Source: Acidobacteriota bacterium (lineage in GTDB: Bacteria; Actinomycetota; Acidimicrobiia; Spongiisociales; UBA5794). Taken from it: a DNA stretch of 12,753 nucleotides. The notes below the pieces were generated by a model, which saw only the letters and a list, made by a program, of their open reading frames with translations, made no database searches and was not told the DNA's origin. The position numbers were made by a program, and so were the translations under genes. Location: the NCBI GenBank assembly GCA_022574065.1, contig JACZST010000027.1:1-12753 (forward strand), in the 5' to 3' direction. Positions 12,123 to 12,753 of the stretch are shown piece after piece (position 1 is the stretch's first letter; each line of letters opens with the position of its first letter).

Positions 12123-12753
12123 ATGGGATTCGGGGATCTGGCCACACGCCCCCTCTACCGCCTCTACGAGGATCACCTTCTCTCCGGGCTCGACCGGAGC
12201 AAGCTGCCTCGGCACATCGGGGTGATCCACGACGGCCACCGCAGGTACGCCAGGAGCGAAGGCCTGCCCGACTACGCGGCGTCGTACCGGGTCGGGATGG
12301 CCAAGTTCATCGAGTTCCTGCAATGGACCGAGGACCTCGAAATCCCCACCGTTACCTGCTGGCTCCTATCGAAGGAGAACCTGGAGCGCCCCGACGCGGA
12401 GCTGGTTCCCTACTACGAGGTGCTCGAGGAGCTGTTCGAGGAGATTCCAGCCGCTCTGGCGGCGCACGACGTTGGGGTTGGCTTCATCGGGAGCCTCGAC
12501 CTATTGCCGCCTGATCTCGTCGCCGAGGCAAAGACGCTGGAAGAACGGATGCCGGACGGCGAACGACGGCTGACGATCGCACTGGCGTATGGGGGCCGCC
12601 AGGAGATCGTCGATGCGGTGAAAGACCTTGTTGGCACTTTGGCCGACGAAGGCATGTCGGCCGACCAGATCGTGGAACGCATCGACGCCGACGGCATCGG
12701 GGCGAACCTGTACACGGCGGGGCTCCCCGACCCGGATTTGGTGATTCGAACCT
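12123..12753 (+). CDS. uppS: cis-prenyltransferase (UppS/Rv1086-type), cut by window end
   Basis: Z-isoprenyl diphosphate synthase, which condenses isopentenyl diphosphate with an allylic primer to make short- or long-chain polyprenyl diphosphates for cell-envelope lipid carriers. The 210 codons present show 'RPLYRLYEDHLLSGLDRSKL', 'HIGVIHDGHRRYAR' at the catalytic P-loop (usual MDGNGRWA or DGNRRWA), 'LLSKENLERPDAEL', 'ALAYGGRQEIVDAVK' and 'LYTAGLPDPDLVIRT', where the window ends just before the SGE..L.FLLWQ region. The layout is closest to Rv1086, the mycobacterial Z-farnesyl diphosphate synthase. The P-loop Asn is His (H39) and the Trp is Tyr (Y42). The start at 12123 follows a TACCAT box by 7 nt; ATG 12114 is an alternative. 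Product chain length cannot be read from this part. Confidence 0.9.
   Translation, partial: MGFGDLATRPLYRLYEDHLLSGLDRSKLPRHIGVIHDGHRRYARSEGLPDYAASYRVGMAKFIEFLQWTEDLEIPTVTCWLLSKENLERPDAELVPYYEVLEELFEEIPAALAAHDVGVGFIGSLDLLPPDLVAEAKTLEERMPDGERRLTIALAYGGRQEIVDAVKDLVGTLADEGMSADQIVERIDADGIGANLYTAGLPDPDLVIRT

Noticed and set aside
11608..12225. 205-codon plus-strand frame before the cis-prenyltransferase.
   Set aside because: It overlaps the start of the prenyltransferase in another frame, has no start signal, and lies opposite better-supported minus-strand genes.

Overview
The window is high-GC bacterial chromosomal DNA, and its gene content is mostly that of an actinomycete-grade (Actinomycetota) chromosome. 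Three things point there: a hemolysin III gene next to a short-chain cis-prenyltransferase of the Rv1086 type, as in mycobacteria; a conserved small protein ending in the 'KGIT..AWREAGVPA' pattern that I associate with actinobacteria; and several genes without a Shine-Dalgarno (SD) sequence that carry a TANNNT box 6-9 nt before the start codon, the usual leaderless layout in that phylum. An Acidimicrobiia-like lineage is my guess, not something the sequence proves.

Layout. 33-764 (-): GNAT acetyltransferase. 919-3178 (+): an AcuC/HDAC-family deacetylase gene cut by a complete IS630-family element (1783-3026) that sits in a duplicated TA. Removing the element and one TA restores a 337-residue frame. 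3239-4339 (+): a PilT-like ATPase that keeps Walker A but has lost the Walker B glutamate and the His-box histidine. 4522-5118 (+): RNase HI with an N-terminal zinc ribbon. 5159-6556 (+): CCA tRNA nucleotidyltransferase. 6585-7157 (+): a PEBP-fold lipoprotein. 7343-7810 (+): a small exported protein of unknown family. 7935-8375 (-): a cupredoxin lipoprotein. 8376-9063: mostly non-coding, with hairpins, a decayed 3' end of a second PEBP gene, a possible 48-residue Cys-rich protein (-) and a nine-unit heptamer array. 9064-9447 (+): a Rid-family protein. 9448-9556: a small MITE-like element. 9557-9870 (-): a collapsed zinc-ribbon/TPR gene. 9928-10323 (+): msrB. 10418-11143 (-): hemolysin III family protein. 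11264-11668 (-): conserved actinobacterial hypothetical. 11718-11969 (-): a doubtful membrane ORF. 12123 to the end (+): cis-prenyltransferase, cut by the window edge.

The genes do not form one pathway. They are housekeeping genes (tRNA maturation, R-loop removal, sulfoxide repair, prenyl-phosphate synthesis) mixed with exported proteins and scars of genome rearrangement. The most notable signals are the precise IS630 interruption, the degenerate PilT, the MITE placed exactly at the shared CTAG stop site of two convergent genes, three arrays of 7-bp repeats placed just upstream of genes, and the internally deleted zinc-ribbon/TPR gene. I found no CRISPR array, rRNA, tRNA, defence island or convincing new multi-gene system.
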